A stretch of 64,000 bases of DNA, taken from Cecembia calidifontis (lineage in GTDB: Bacteria > Bacteroidota > Bacteroidia > Cytophagales > Cyclobacteriaceae). Positions 1-7,449 of this stretch are shown here, piece by piece (positions within the stretch are counted from its first letter, which is position 1; every line of letters starts with the position of its first letter). Both the position numbers and the translations under genes were made by a program. Under the pieces are notes generated by a model. That model saw only the letters and a list, made by a program, of their open reading frames with translations. It made no database searches and had not been told where the DNA came from. Location: contig NZ_SGXG01000001.1 of the NCBI RefSeq assembly GCF_004216715.1, positions 3,208,501 to 3,272,500 of the forward strand, in the 5' to 3' direction.

Positions 1-176
1 AGACCTCTCATATTTTATTTAGGACGGTATTGAAACTTGTTTGAATAATGGTCACAATTGCTCTAATTTTTATCATTTTTTCAGCAATTTTTTTCTTGAT
101 TGCCAAAAATTCAACTGTAATATTACCATAAAATGGCTTTAGTACCAACAAAAAAATTGACAAGTGGATAAAGGAT

Positions 177-1454
177 TTAAAAACTCCATTTTAATGCCAT
201 GGCAACCAGACTGCCTGCCTCTGCAAAAATTGAATCTTTTCCGCCTGCAAAAAACTGGCCAATGACCAATAAATCCAGGTTTTCGACCAGATTTCCGGTG
301 ATACTGGGACTGAAGAATACTGATTTTTCACTTGGATAATAAAAACCAGCAAGACCAATATCTAGGATGGGTGAGAGCGGATACCTGGCTTGTGCAAATA
401 TGGAATGATCCGTAAAGGATAAATTATCTGCTTTTAAGGGTCGGTTAAGTAACAAGATATTTTGTTCTCTTCCTTCTCTAGGTTGATTATACAGATATTC
501 TACCACCAAAAATATACTATTAGAAAACATATGATCAACAGAAGTAGCCACCACCACGTTGGTAGGAGCAATACCTGGTAGGGGGTTGAGATCTCTGAAA
601 TAACTGAATTCCCCTTTAAATCCTGTATTCTTGATACTTCCTGCCCATCCAAATCCCCCTGTCCATCGGTCTTCAAAGTAACCTGTAAGGAGCTGTATAT
701 CATATCCTCTATGGTTTAAACTGTAGTAAACAGCCGCCACGCTTTCTTTTACAGATTCCCTTGGGGCAATGACCATTTCGAATCGGCTCAGGTCGCCTGT
801 ATAATAAGAAAACCTCAGCGCATCGGTTCCTGGTCTTTCTTCATAGTCGAAGTCAAAAAATGAATAGGTATTGAAAAGATCATTTGGGTTGGAGACCAGG
901 TTGATCCCCCAATTGACCCTTTGTCTCCCTATTCTTAATTGCCATTTTTCACCTTTATACTCCGTGTAAAATCTATCAATGGTGCTGTGCACAGCAAAGT
1001 TATTTCCGCTCCAGATGATCCAGCTTAGGTCAAAGTACCCAAAATCTGTATCGAGGAAGTCTTTGAAAAATGGAAATTCCCTGACTGTTCCCCCTACAAA
1101 ATGCCGGGTTCTTAAACTGCCATAAGTGGTCCATTTCTCATTAAAATTAACCCTTAGGTTGAGACGGTTGTGTATCAGGTTATCAAATAATCCCTTTTCC
1201 AATGCCTTACTGTTCCGGAAGGAGGGTAGGATTTTGAAATAACCGTTCAGTCTGAATTCGGGAAATGGATTCTTTTCAGGGATACTGTCTTGGAAATCTA
1301 CAGGATCTTTTATTGCTGAAAGTTTAGTCTCAGTCTTTTGTTCGTTATTTTTGAAAAGCTTCTCTGAATGGGCTTTTTGGGCACATAATGCGCTTAAAAA
1401 GAAAAGGGAAAACCAACTTATGGCTAAGAAAAAATTATTTTCTAAGGTCTTCAT
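177..1454 (-). CDS. Outer-membrane beta-barrel protein, last gene of a Lol-like ABC operon
   Basis: A protein of about 425 residues with a cleavable signal peptide (start MKTLENN, hydrophobic stretch, then the AQKAHS region) and many alternating aromatic/polar segments. It ends in KWSF, with the terminal phenylalanine typical of BAM-folded barrels. A segment near residues 170-195 (GRQRVNWG, then NPNDLFN) resembles the GRQxxxWG...NPxD pattern of DUF1302-type and alginate-export-type barrels. I start it at 1454 rather than at the in-frame codon at 1466 because the signal peptide begins there; it overlaps the ATPase gene by 20 bp, so translation is probably coupled. From its neighbours it is inferred to be the outer-membrane end of the transport route encoded just upstream. 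The cargo is unknown. Confidence 0.75.
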   Translation of the reverse strand: MKTLENNFFLAISWFSLFFLSALCAQKAHSEKLFKNNEQKTETKLSAIKDPVDFQDSIPEKNPFPEFRLNGYFKILPSFRNSKALEKGLFDNLIHNRLNLRVNFNEKWTTYGSLRTRHFVGGTVREFPFFKDFLDTDFGYFDLSWIIWSGNNFAVHSTIDRFYTEYKGEKWQLRIGRQRVNWGINLVSNPNDLFNTYSFFDFDYEERPGTDALRFSYYTGDLSRFEMVIAPRESVKESVAAVYYSLNHRGYDIQLLTGYFEDRWTGGFGWAGSIKNTGFKGEFSYFRDLNPLPGIAPTNVVVATSVDHMFSNSIFLVVEYLYNQPREGREQNILLLNRPLKADNLSFTDHSIFAQARYPLSPILDIGLAGFYYPSEKSVFFSPSITGNLVENLDLLVIGQFFAGGKDSIFAEAGSLVAMALKWSF

Positions 1455-2118
1455 GTAAAGCGCCATCTACCAAGGTTACCACTCTTCTTGCCCTTTCTAT
1501 CACCCTTTGGTCATGGGTGCTGAAGATAAAGGTCATATTTTCCTCTTGGTTCAGCCTCGCCATGATATCCAATAAATTCATGGCAGCTTTCGTGTCAAGA
1601 TTGGCTGTCGGTTCATCTGCCAGTACAAATTTTGGCCTAGAAGCCAAAGCCCTTGCTACTGCTACCCTTTGTTGTTGGCCACCGGAAAGCTCAGAGGGCT
1701 TGCTGTGCATTTTACCAGACAATCCTACTTCTTCCAAGACTTTTTCTGCCCTTTCTTTGATTTCTTTGGCAGCCCTGTTTTGCAATTCCATGATCAAGCT
1801 TACATTCTCAATGGCTGATAGTACTGGAATCAGGTTATAGGATTGAAAGACAAAGCCTATATTCTTTAATCTGAATTCTATGAGTTCTCCCTTTCGCAAT
1901 TTTGAAATGTCTGTCCCATCAATAAATACCTGGCCTCTAGTAGGCGTATCCAGCCCACCTATCATATTCAATAAAGTGGTTTTTCCAGAACCGGAGGGGC
2001 CGACTATTGTCGTAAACTCACCTTTCTCAAAATCGAGGGACAAATCCCTAAGTGCATAGACAGGTATTATATCCTCATTATAGATTTTAAAAAGATTTTT
2101 AGTTTGAATGATAGGCAT
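1435..2118 (-). CDS. ABC transporter ATPase, LolD/MacB type
   Basis: A 227-residue nucleotide-binding subunit with Walker A (GPSGSGKTT, residues 40-48), signature LSGGQ (144-148) and Walker B ending in LADEP (166-170). The short length, the QxxNLIP stretch after the Q-loop and the FSTHD switch histidine fit the LolD/MacB/FtsE group, which drives extrusion of lipoproteins or other periplasmic substrates rather than uptake. It lies 11 bp after a FtsX-type permease and overlaps the next gene, so it is almost certainly the ATPase for the two permeases upstream. True LolD assignment is not secure, because many MacB-type systems share these features. Confidence 0.92.
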   Translation of the reverse strand: MPIIQTKNLFKIYNEDIIPVYALRDLSLDFEKGEFTTIVGPSGSGKTTLLNMIGGLDTPTRGQVFIDGTDISKLRKGELIEFRLKNIGFVFQSYNLIPVLSAIENVSLIMELQNRAAKEIKERAEKVLEEVGLSGKMHSKPSELSGGQQQRVAVARALASRPKFVLADEPTANLDTKAAMNLLDIMARLNQEENMTFIFSTHDQRVIERARRVVTLVDGALHEDLRK

Positions 2119-2129
2119 AATCAGATATT

Positions 2130-3347
2130 TTATTTCCTAATAGCTTCTGAAGGGTTCAATTGAATGGCCCTGACTGCAGGGATAACTGCTGCTATAATAG
2201 CCGTCAAGAATACCAGACCAATTGTAATGTAAATGTCTTTGGACTCTAGTATGGGATAAATGATGGCATCATAACCGAATTCTGCCAAAGCACTGGCAAA
2301 CCGGGATAGGTCAAGTCCATCTTTGACAAATAGATTATGGATGGATATGCCTAAGATGACCCCGAAAATTCCCCCAATAATTGAGATATATACTGTTTCC
2401 AGAACAATCATGGATGCTACTTTGAACTTGGTCACACCTATGGCCATCAGCATACCCAGTTCCTGTAATCTTTCAAATACAGCCATCAGCATGGTATTGA
2501 GAATACCAAAGGAAAGGCCCAAAAGAATAATAATCATGAATATGTACATGATAAAGCTTCCCTGTTCTACTAAAATCTTCAGTTCTGGAGCCAGTCCTGC
2601 CCAACTTCTGATTTCAAGTTCAGGAAGCATTTCCCGTAATCTTCCCGCAAGATCCTCTGCTTTTTTGTAATCCTTGATCAGGATAGCCACTTGATGAAAG
2701 GCGTTTGGATTTCCCAGCAATTCCTGAAGGTCTTTTTGGAGCACATGCACATTGGCATCATCAAAATTTGCATCAGATGTTCTGAAAATCCCACTGATTC
2801 TAAAGGCGGCAGAAGTGATGTCTCCTTCAAGGTTTTGGAAAGTCAGAACAATCCGGCCACCTGATCTCACCTTCAGTTTTTTTGCAGTTCTTTCTGAAAT
2901 GACCAATGGATAGCGCATTTCCTCATCAAGGTATTTTCCCTCAATGATATTTTGAGGAAAACGGCTGATTTTTGCCTCTTCATTTTTGTTAATACCCAAA
3001 ATTTTAACCCCAGAGGAATTATATCCTGAAGCAATCATGCCATAGGAGATAGTTCTGAATGCTTTTTCTTCAATAAGGGATATGGTATCCAAGACAATTC
3101 TTATCTTCTCAGGTTCAGGTAGTATCAAGTTGTTTTCCTGTTCCCTTAAATAATCCTTCTGATGGATTTGAATATGGGACAGATGGTTTTCTACAAGGCC
3201 ATCAAATCGCTGCATCACCATCCCGGCCACAAGACCGAACATGATGAGACCTGCGGCTATGCCCAGGATAATTGCCATCATCAGGGCAAGGCTTCTGGTC
3301 TTGTTCCTCCATATATTTTTCCAGGAAAGTAAAAAAATTGTTTTCAT
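2130..3347 (-). CDS. ABC transporter permease, FtsX/LolC-E type (permease 2)
   Basis: A 405-residue protein with one N-terminal membrane helix (about residues 20-45), a large periplasmic domain (about 50-265) and three C-terminal helices (about 268-400). This is the LolC/E and MacB topology: FtsX domain plus MacB-type periplasmic domain. It begins SWKNIWRNKTRS and ends in a VIPAVRAIQLNPSEAIRK stretch, the usual FtsX-family C-terminal motif. Its start overlaps the stop of permease 1 by 4 bp (ATGA). Two non-identical permeases plus one ATPase match the LolCDE stoichiometry. Confidence 0.9.
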   Translation of the reverse strand: MKTIFLLSWKNIWRNKTRSLALMMAIILGIAAGLIMFGLVAGMVMQRFDGLVENHLSHIQIHQKDYLREQENNLILPEPEKIRIVLDTISLIEEKAFRTISYGMIASGYNSSGVKILGINKNEEAKISRFPQNIIEGKYLDEEMRYPLVISERTAKKLKVRSGGRIVLTFQNLEGDITSAAFRISGIFRTSDANFDDANVHVLQKDLQELLGNPNAFHQVAILIKDYKKAEDLAGRLREMLPELEIRSWAGLAPELKILVEQGSFIMYIFMIIILLGLSFGILNTMLMAVFERLQELGMLMAIGVTKFKVASMIVLETVYISIIGGIFGVILGISIHNLFVKDGLDLSRFASALAEFGYDAIIYPILESKDIYITIGLVFLTAIIAAVIPAVRAIQLNPSEAIRK

Positions 3348-4579
3348 CTCCGTAAATTTTCAAGTAAGGGAAAAGTCAGACTGCGCCATACAGGATAAGT
3401 TGTGATGATCAGGGTCAAAACCAGCATGGATATTCCTTGAAACAAAAAAACTGAAGGAGACAAAGAAAAAGGGAGATAAGGCTCGAGGCCATATTCCTTC
3501 ATCAAATCAGATAATCCTTCACCAAGAGGAATGGGGTTGAGGTGGAAATAATAAATAACCGGTAATCCCAAAGCCAGTCCGCAAAATACACCGATGAGAC
3601 TGATCAGGATGGTCTCTACAAAACACTGCATTGCAAGAATGCTCCGCTTCATTCCTATGCTGACCAGAATGGCAAATTCCTTTTGCCTTTCCAAGGTCAT
3701 AGTTAAAACAGTCCCAAAAATACCAAAAGCAATGACCACATAGAGAATGAACTGCATGATCCAGCCTGAGACGGTATCGAAAGCAAGAGCTTTCACAAGA
3801 TCGGGTTGGAGTTCTTTCCAATGATGGACGGTCAGGCCGGTTCCTTCTAAGTAAGGTTCAAAATTTCTTTGAATATTTCGGGCATGTTTATCTGATTCCG
3901 CCATGATGAGCCAATGACTGACCTTGTCTTCCAAAGCAAAAAGCCATGATGCCTCTTGGATATCCATGTAAATCATTTGGTTATCCACAAATTCCATGGG
4001 ATGGACAATGATCCCCGAAATGGCATATTTTCCGGCTGCCTGCATTCCCTGAAAACCTTGACCTATTATCACCAAAGTATCATTAAGGTCTAAAGAAAGT
4101 CTTCTGGCTAAGCCACTGCCAATAACGGCTTCAAGACTACCTGAATGGAAAACCCTTCCTTTTTCAATAAACCTCAAAAAACCGTTCATCCTATTTTCCA
4201 GATATGGAATAATTCCTGTGACCAAAGCTCCGCGAGTTTGCTGTTCCCCTGCGGCCAGGACAAATGATTCAATTCTCGGAACGGCATATGCTTGGTCATT
4301 CAATAGCGCATTGAGTTTTTCCTGGAGACTATCTTCCAGGTAAAAACCATAGTCCAGAGAAGGGGTTTCATAATAGGCAGTATCCTGTATTTGTAAGTAT
4401 CCTGTTCCAAAGCGCAGGGTATTGTTGATCATTTGTTCATGGCCACCCGTATTCATTGATTCCATTACCAAGGCCAATACCACCGCAAATGTTACAGAGG
4501 CAGCTGTGATGAAGGTCCGCCGCTTGTTTCTCCATAGATTTCTCCAGGCTAGTCTTAAAATCAGGGATAGGTTTGTCAT
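3344..4579 (-). CDS. ABC transporter permease, FtsX/LolC-E type (permease 1)
   Basis: A 411-residue permease with the same plan as its neighbour: a WRNLWRNKRR start, one N-terminal helix, a periplasmic domain of about 220 residues, then three helices with the EFAILVSIGMKR coupling stretch that contacts the ATPase in FtsX-family permeases. The C-terminus (YPVWRSLTFPLLENLR) is a weaker version of the family end motif. It overlaps both neighbours by 4 bp, which indicates translational coupling. It probably forms a heterodimer with the downstream permease. Confidence 0.9.
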   Translation of the reverse strand: MTNLSLILRLAWRNLWRNKRRTFITAASVTFAVVLALVMESMNTGGHEQMINNTLRFGTGYLQIQDTAYYETPSLDYGFYLEDSLQEKLNALLNDQAYAVPRIESFVLAAGEQQTRGALVTGIIPYLENRMNGFLRFIEKGRVFHSGSLEAVIGSGLARRLSLDLNDTLVIIGQGFQGMQAAGKYAISGIIVHPMEFVDNQMIYMDIQEASWLFALEDKVSHWLIMAESDKHARNIQRNFEPYLEGTGLTVHHWKELQPDLVKALAFDTVSGWIMQFILYVVIAFGIFGTVLTMTLERQKEFAILVSIGMKRSILAMQCFVETILISLIGVFCGLALGLPVIYYFHLNPIPLGEGLSDLMKEYGLEPYLPFSLSPSVFLFQGISMLVLTLIITTYPVWRSLTFPLLENLRR

Positions 4580-5331
4580 CGGAGATCTTTCATACGTTGG
4601 ACTGAGAAAAAACCATCCTCGATGGGTCGGTCAAATTCCAATTGAATATACCGCAGAACAGTTTTGTGTCCTGGTTTGTCTGCTGGAATCATTTCCAAAA
4701 CGGTCGGTATTTCCCGATCATGCATTTTTTTGATTTGATGGCCGTATACCGTGCTTACTAATCCCCCATATTCATCAAAATTTTCTGCTTTCATTTGAAG
4801 GTAGGAATCTTTGGTAATCCATATCAGGATTCTTCCAAATACCACAGCAGCATTTGGCTTGGGAATCATTTCTATTTTATGGCATACATATCCCTCAATA
4901 GTCTCTGTTCCAATAATTTTGTGGTTGTAATCATTGATGATAGAGCTTTCCCTGACCAGGTCATCATTGGTAAAATCAGACCCCATCCAGGATTGTGCCA
5001 TCATCGAAGGGGGAAGTTTGATTGTCCTTTCTATATTGGGTACCCAATTCCAGATTTCCTTTTGTCTTTTTAAAAATGAAGTGCCCTTATCCCGGGCAGG
5101 TGCGGTGATTAAGATCATTGAGTAGTCCTGTCCTTTTGACCAACTTTTGATGCCAATCGTCCTTGAAAAGCGGGGCCTGACAATATCCATCTCCATTTCC
5201 ACGATCATGGTTTCTCCACGCATCTTTTTATCCATTTTTTCAACAATTTCTCTGGCATCTTGCCCATGGGATGAGAAAAATAATAAGCTGAAAAAAAAAA
5301 CAAGTCCACAGGTTTTTAGGAAATACTTCAT
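4576..5331 (-). CDS. LolA-like outer-membrane lipoprotein-sorting protein
   Basis: A 251-residue periplasmic protein with a signal peptide (MKYFLKTCGLVFFFS to SHGQ). It contains the signature of the LolA-like 'outer membrane lipoprotein-sorting protein' family: REIVEKMDKKMRGET near the mature N-terminus, then KGTSFLKR, WNWVP, RTIKLPPSMMAQSWMGSDF and the DDL segment. This fold has a hydrophobic cavity that carries acyl chains across the periplasm. It is the first gene of the operon and overlaps permease 1 by 4 bp, so carrier, permeases, ATPase and barrel are expressed together. Members of this family are often encoded beside RND or ABC exporters and are not the housekeeping LolA. Confidence 0.88.
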   Translation of the reverse strand: MKYFLKTCGLVFFFSLLFFSSHGQDAREIVEKMDKKMRGETMIVEMEMDIVRPRFSRTIGIKSWSKGQDYSMILITAPARDKGTSFLKRQKEIWNWVPNIERTIKLPPSMMAQSWMGSDFTNDDLVRESSIINDYNHKIIGTETIEGYVCHKIEMIPKPNAAVVFGRILIWITKDSYLQMKAENFDEYGGLVSTVYGHQIKKMHDREIPTVLEMIPADKPGHKTVLRYIQLEFDRPIEDGFFSVQRMKDLR

Positions 5332-5434
5332 GTCAGTTGTGGGTTACAATGGAATGAATCATTCAAAATATGAAATAAAAGCCAGTTTTTGAAGGATTTG
5401 ATGAGATAATCATTTATTAGACCACCAATCTGCT

Positions 5435-7054
5435 TCAATTGGAAATCAGTTTTTTGGTAACATAGAATTTATCTTCAAATACAAATGTGATCAGAAGGAC
5501 AGGTGTTTGAACCTGGGGTCCTAAATCAATCCGTTTTTCGTTTTTTCCTATTTGTGTACTGAAGAAAGAACCTTTATCTATCAGTTGTCCGGCAGGTGTA
5601 CTGATAAAATAGTCTATTTTTATCTGTTTATCTGTGTGGAATTGGACAAATACCCTGTCCCTAAAAGGATTTGGGAAAACGGATATCACATAAGGATTAC
5701 TTCCATCTACAGCCGGAATACTGGCAATAGGGCTTTTGATCAGTTTCACCTCATATATTTTTGCCGCTGCCGAGGTTGTATTGGTTTGGTTATCCGTAAA
5801 TGGATTTCTTGTCGGGCTGGCTATTCCTCCCAAAATATGACCGATTAGAAACTCTTCAGGTTCTATTTCATTCAGTTTTATAACCTGGTTGCTGTACCTG
5901 GGTAAGTCATTGTTGATAATGAATTCAGCACTGGCAGTTTCGAGAAAAGGCATCTCTACCGGCATCAAAAATTCAAGAAGGCTTCCGTCCGGGTATCTGC
6001 TAACCCTGCTGATATTTTTGGTAAAAGGTATCCTGTTGTCCTGAACCAATTCCCCTAATTGGTAGTAATATTGGCTCATTCCCCCAAAGAACAGCGCGTG
6101 CATTTGATTTCTTTCACTGTCATGAAGCCCCACTTTGGGGGCATGATAATTGCTCAAATATTGATTGAATTCCGTTTTGGGCAAATATCGGTCGGCTGTA
6201 ATATCTATAGGGTAAAGGAAAGGAAGGTCTGCATTGATCTGAAAAACTCCCGAAGACACCATATAACCTTCCGATCCATCAGGAAAGATCTGAGGAACCA
6301 AATTGTAGTCTCTTCTTCTAAGATGTACAGGATCGGTGATTTCTTCATAATCTATGATTCCAATAGGCCCGATGGATGGAGCCAGTTTGAATTTTTTGAT
6401 CTGATTGGTGTAGGTTTGGGTAAAAGAAGGTCCTCCCATTGGGTTATACCTCCCATCGAACCTATGCCCACCTATCAAGAAGTAAGTGTCTCCTATTTTT
6501 CCAAGTTGTCCACCAGTCACAGCGAACCTTTCATCCGGGATTTGAAAAAAGAAGGGATTGATGTCTCGCTGATTGATCACGGCATCAATCAAATCGGGGA
6601 CTTCTACATAGGTCACAAAAGGGTAAGTGATATGGTTGTTTTTTGAAGCTGAATATCCGTAGCCTCCAATTATCAATAATTTTGATCCATCCTGATAAAA
6701 ATTCATATTGGTGGATTGTAATTGTTCCCGGAGATTAACGGGTAAAGGATCAAGAGGTGCCATCCAATATCTTTTCGCTTTTACATCGATTACAAAAATC
6801 TCAGTATTGTTAAAATTGGCAGGAAACGAGGCATTGGGTTGTCTGGCATGGAGGCCATCTTTTCTCCCTCCAATTACCAACCATTTTCCCTCATGCTGTG
6901 CAAATGCATAGGAATGTAAACCAGGAAGGTTGGGGATTTCCACAGGGTTAACTTTCAGGATGTATGGGAAATAATCTTCCTGTGCCGAAAGGAATAGAGG
7001 AAGCATTAGGCCAAAAAACAAAAATATCCTTCTCATAGGCAGGTTTATTTTCAC
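5435..7054 (-). CDS. Secreted kelch-like protein with type IX secretion C-terminal domain
   Basis: A 539-residue protein with a signal peptide (MKINLPMRRIFLFFGLMLPLFLSAQ). The body has repeated GG-containing beta-strand units (for example WLVIGGRKDG, LLIIGGYGYS, YFLIGGHRF, HALFFGGMS), as in kelch/galactose-oxidase-type propellers. The last 80 residues are a T9SS type A sorting domain: VISVFPNPFRDRVFVQF followed by short strands and a KKLISN end, which in Bacteroidota directs outer-membrane export and is usually cleaved. The protein is therefore probably released or attached at the surface. Substrate unknown. It is a separate unit from the ABC operon, with about 100 bp between them. Confidence 0.82.
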   Translation of the reverse strand: MKINLPMRRIFLFFGLMLPLFLSAQEDYFPYILKVNPVEIPNLPGLHSYAFAQHEGKWLVIGGRKDGLHARQPNASFPANFNNTEIFVIDVKAKRYWMAPLDPLPVNLREQLQSTNMNFYQDGSKLLIIGGYGYSASKNNHITYPFVTYVEVPDLIDAVINQRDINPFFFQIPDERFAVTGGQLGKIGDTYFLIGGHRFDGRYNPMGGPSFTQTYTNQIKKFKLAPSIGPIGIIDYEEITDPVHLRRRDYNLVPQIFPDGSEGYMVSSGVFQINADLPFLYPIDITADRYLPKTEFNQYLSNYHAPKVGLHDSERNQMHALFFGGMSQYYYQLGELVQDNRIPFTKNISRVSRYPDGSLLEFLMPVEMPFLETASAEFIINNDLPRYSNQVIKLNEIEPEEFLIGHILGGIASPTRNPFTDNQTNTTSAAAKIYEVKLIKSPIASIPAVDGSNPYVISVFPNPFRDRVFVQFHTDKQIKIDYFISTPAGQLIDKGSFFSTQIGKNEKRIDLGPQVQTPVLLITFVFEDKFYVTKKLISN

Positions 7055-7131
7055 GAAGTCAATTTCCGAATTTCAGCCCATGAAAAAAATGACTTTTATC
7101 ATCTTGTTTTTTGATTTGTATCTGTCAGTTT

Positions 7132-7449
7132 TTATCCTGTATTCTTCAATCCATTCGCCAATGCAGTAGTGATTTCCATGATTTTTTTGATAAGCGCCTC
7201 AGAATTTTCGGAATTGAGGTCTCTTTCTTTTCTCCATTTTTCAAGGTTTTGAATTTGAAGCTGGTGAAGGGAGCCTAGTGCCCTTTTTCTCCGCTTCATA
7301 TTGTCCAATTGGCTCAATCTTCTTTTTTCTCTTGGTTGATCAAACATTTTAGCGAGTTCATCCAAACTTCTTTCGTACTCCTGAAGGATCATCCCAAGAA
7401 TAGGCCTTTTTATTTTTTCATCGGTTACCATATTACTGTAAGCTTTCAT
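7132..7449 (-). CDS. ppc: C-terminal 105 residues of PEP carboxylase, separated by an in-frame TGA
   Basis: This frame is the direct continuation of the upstream ppc gene: the upstream gene ends GAA TGA and the next codon, in the same frame, is the ATG of this segment. Its end, KKIMEITTALANGLKNTG, matches the invariant PEP carboxylase C-terminus (…GIAAGMRNTG in E. coli), whose asparagine takes part in aspartate binding. Together with the upstream piece it makes about 897 residues, the normal family length. It may be a broken gene, a sequencing error or a reinitiating second cistron. No convincing Shine-Dalgarno sequence lies before its ATG. Confidence 0.85.
   Translation of the reverse strand: MKAYSNMVTDEKIKRPILGMILQEYERSLDELAKMFDQPREKRRLSQLDNMKRRKRALGSLHQLQIQNLEKWRKERDLNSENSEALIKKIMEITTALANGLKNTG

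Noticed and set aside
1388..1840. A 150-codon open frame on the plus strand
   Set aside because: Antisense to the ABC ATPase motifs and the barrel start; shadow frame.
6059..6646. A 195-codon open frame on the plus strand
   Set aside because: Antisense to the T9SS kelch-like gene, with no recognisable motif or ribosome-binding site.
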